From NCBI GenBank assembly GCA_017446775.1, contig JAFSQE010000007.1, forward strand, positions 41,448 to 105,447: a DNA stretch of 64,000 nt. The letters run 5' to 3'. Origin of the DNA: Bacteroidales bacterium. GTDB lineage: Bacteria > Bacteroidota > Bacteroidia > Bacteroidales > UBA932. The notes under the pieces were generated by a model. That model did no database searches, was not told the DNA's origin, and saw only the letters and a program-made list of their open reading frames with translations. Made by a program: the position numbers and the translations under genes. This document shows positions 63,875-64,000 of this stretch, piece after piece. Each line of letters starts with the position of its first letter. Within the stretch, counting starts at the first letter, position 1.

Positions 63875-64000
63875 AAGTAGACACGAAAAGATTTTTTCGT
63901 TACTCGTTATTTTCGAAAGTAGACACGCGTGAAGTTTTCACGGCATCTGGTTTTACAAAAGTAGACATTTCTCAACTTTTTTCATTGATTTCTTTTCCGA
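63875..64000. repeat. Three tandem repeats with 42-bp period, running to the window edge
   Basis: AAGTAGACA occurs at 63875, 63917 and 63959, exactly 42 bp apart; the first two extend to AAGTAGACACG. Each of the first two is followed in phase by a small hairpin (CGAAAA/TTTTCG and CGTGAA/TTCACG). With the 23-bp repeats just inside, this resembles the multi-repeat end of an IS21-type element, but no transposase is in view. Confidence 0.7.

Noticed and set aside
63781..64000. CRISPR array
   Set aside because: The 23-bp units are directly adjacent without spacers, and the 42-bp units share only about 10 bases with hairpins between; no cas genes.

Overview
The window is a 64 kb piece of a Bacteroidetes chromosome, most likely of the order Bacteroidales and possibly Alistipes/Rikenellaceae-like. 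The lineage is inferred from three things. First, promoters have the Bacteroidetes form (TTTG, about 19 bp, then TAnnTTTG), for example before tRNA-Phe. Second, lineage-typical families are present: DUF4831, DUF5683, a PG1098-like methyltransferase, a two-subunit methylmalonyl-CoA mutase, and an rpsU gene with a lone strong Shine-Dalgarno. Third, the core is GC-rich. The species cannot be fixed from this sequence.

Layout. 0-9.7 kb (mostly minus strand) holds a POT peptide transporter, pepD, DUF4831, a lipid A-type acyltransferase, rfbC, a LOG-family gene (plus strand), dprA, queA, truB and rpiB. 9.7-24.8 kb is a complete minus-strand division and cell-wall (dcw) cluster in the order mraZ-rsmH-ftsL-ftsI-murE-mraY-murD-ftsW-murG-murC-ftsQ-ftsA-ftsZ, with an M23 lipoprotein peptidase divergent from mraZ. 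26-33 kb holds methylmalonyl-CoA mutase, purE, hpt, adk and a methyltransferase. 33-38 kb holds a palindromic intergenic element, two large surface lipoproteins and an outer-membrane barrel. 38-48 kb holds obg, pnuC, rpsU, xerC, the hibernation factor, lplA, an HHH protein, parA without an adjacent parB, DUF5683, a LysM lytic transglycosylase and tRNA-Phe.

48.1-58.6 kb is an accessory, phage-like element beside the 3' end of tRNA-Phe. It has a signal-less amidase (endolysin). It has a minus-strand late operon of two related virion-like proteins, an unknown protein, a holin-like protein and a lipoprotein with a C-terminal membrane anchor (unimolecular spanin architecture). Divergent from that operon is a replication module: an HTH protein, a RecA-fold ATPase and a DUF6371 toprim/zinc protein. 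No integrase, terminase, portal or capsid gene was recognised. A 19-of-20 identical box lies upstream of both the amidase and the late operon. Related TATCACATT sites sit inside the promoter of the HTH gene, which suggests a shared control circuit. A cargo block (Na+/Ca2+ antiporter, small secreted protein, two paralogous membrane proteins) is bracketed by the intact 3' end of one virion-like gene and a decayed copy of the same 3' end.

58.6-64 kb is visibly more AT-rich: a TlpA thioredoxin lipoprotein, an XRE regulator with a membrane partner, a small membrane protein, a membrane LytTR regulator and a DUF4143 ATPase. It ends in two families of tandem repeats (3 x 23 bp and 3 x 42 bp) running into the window edge.
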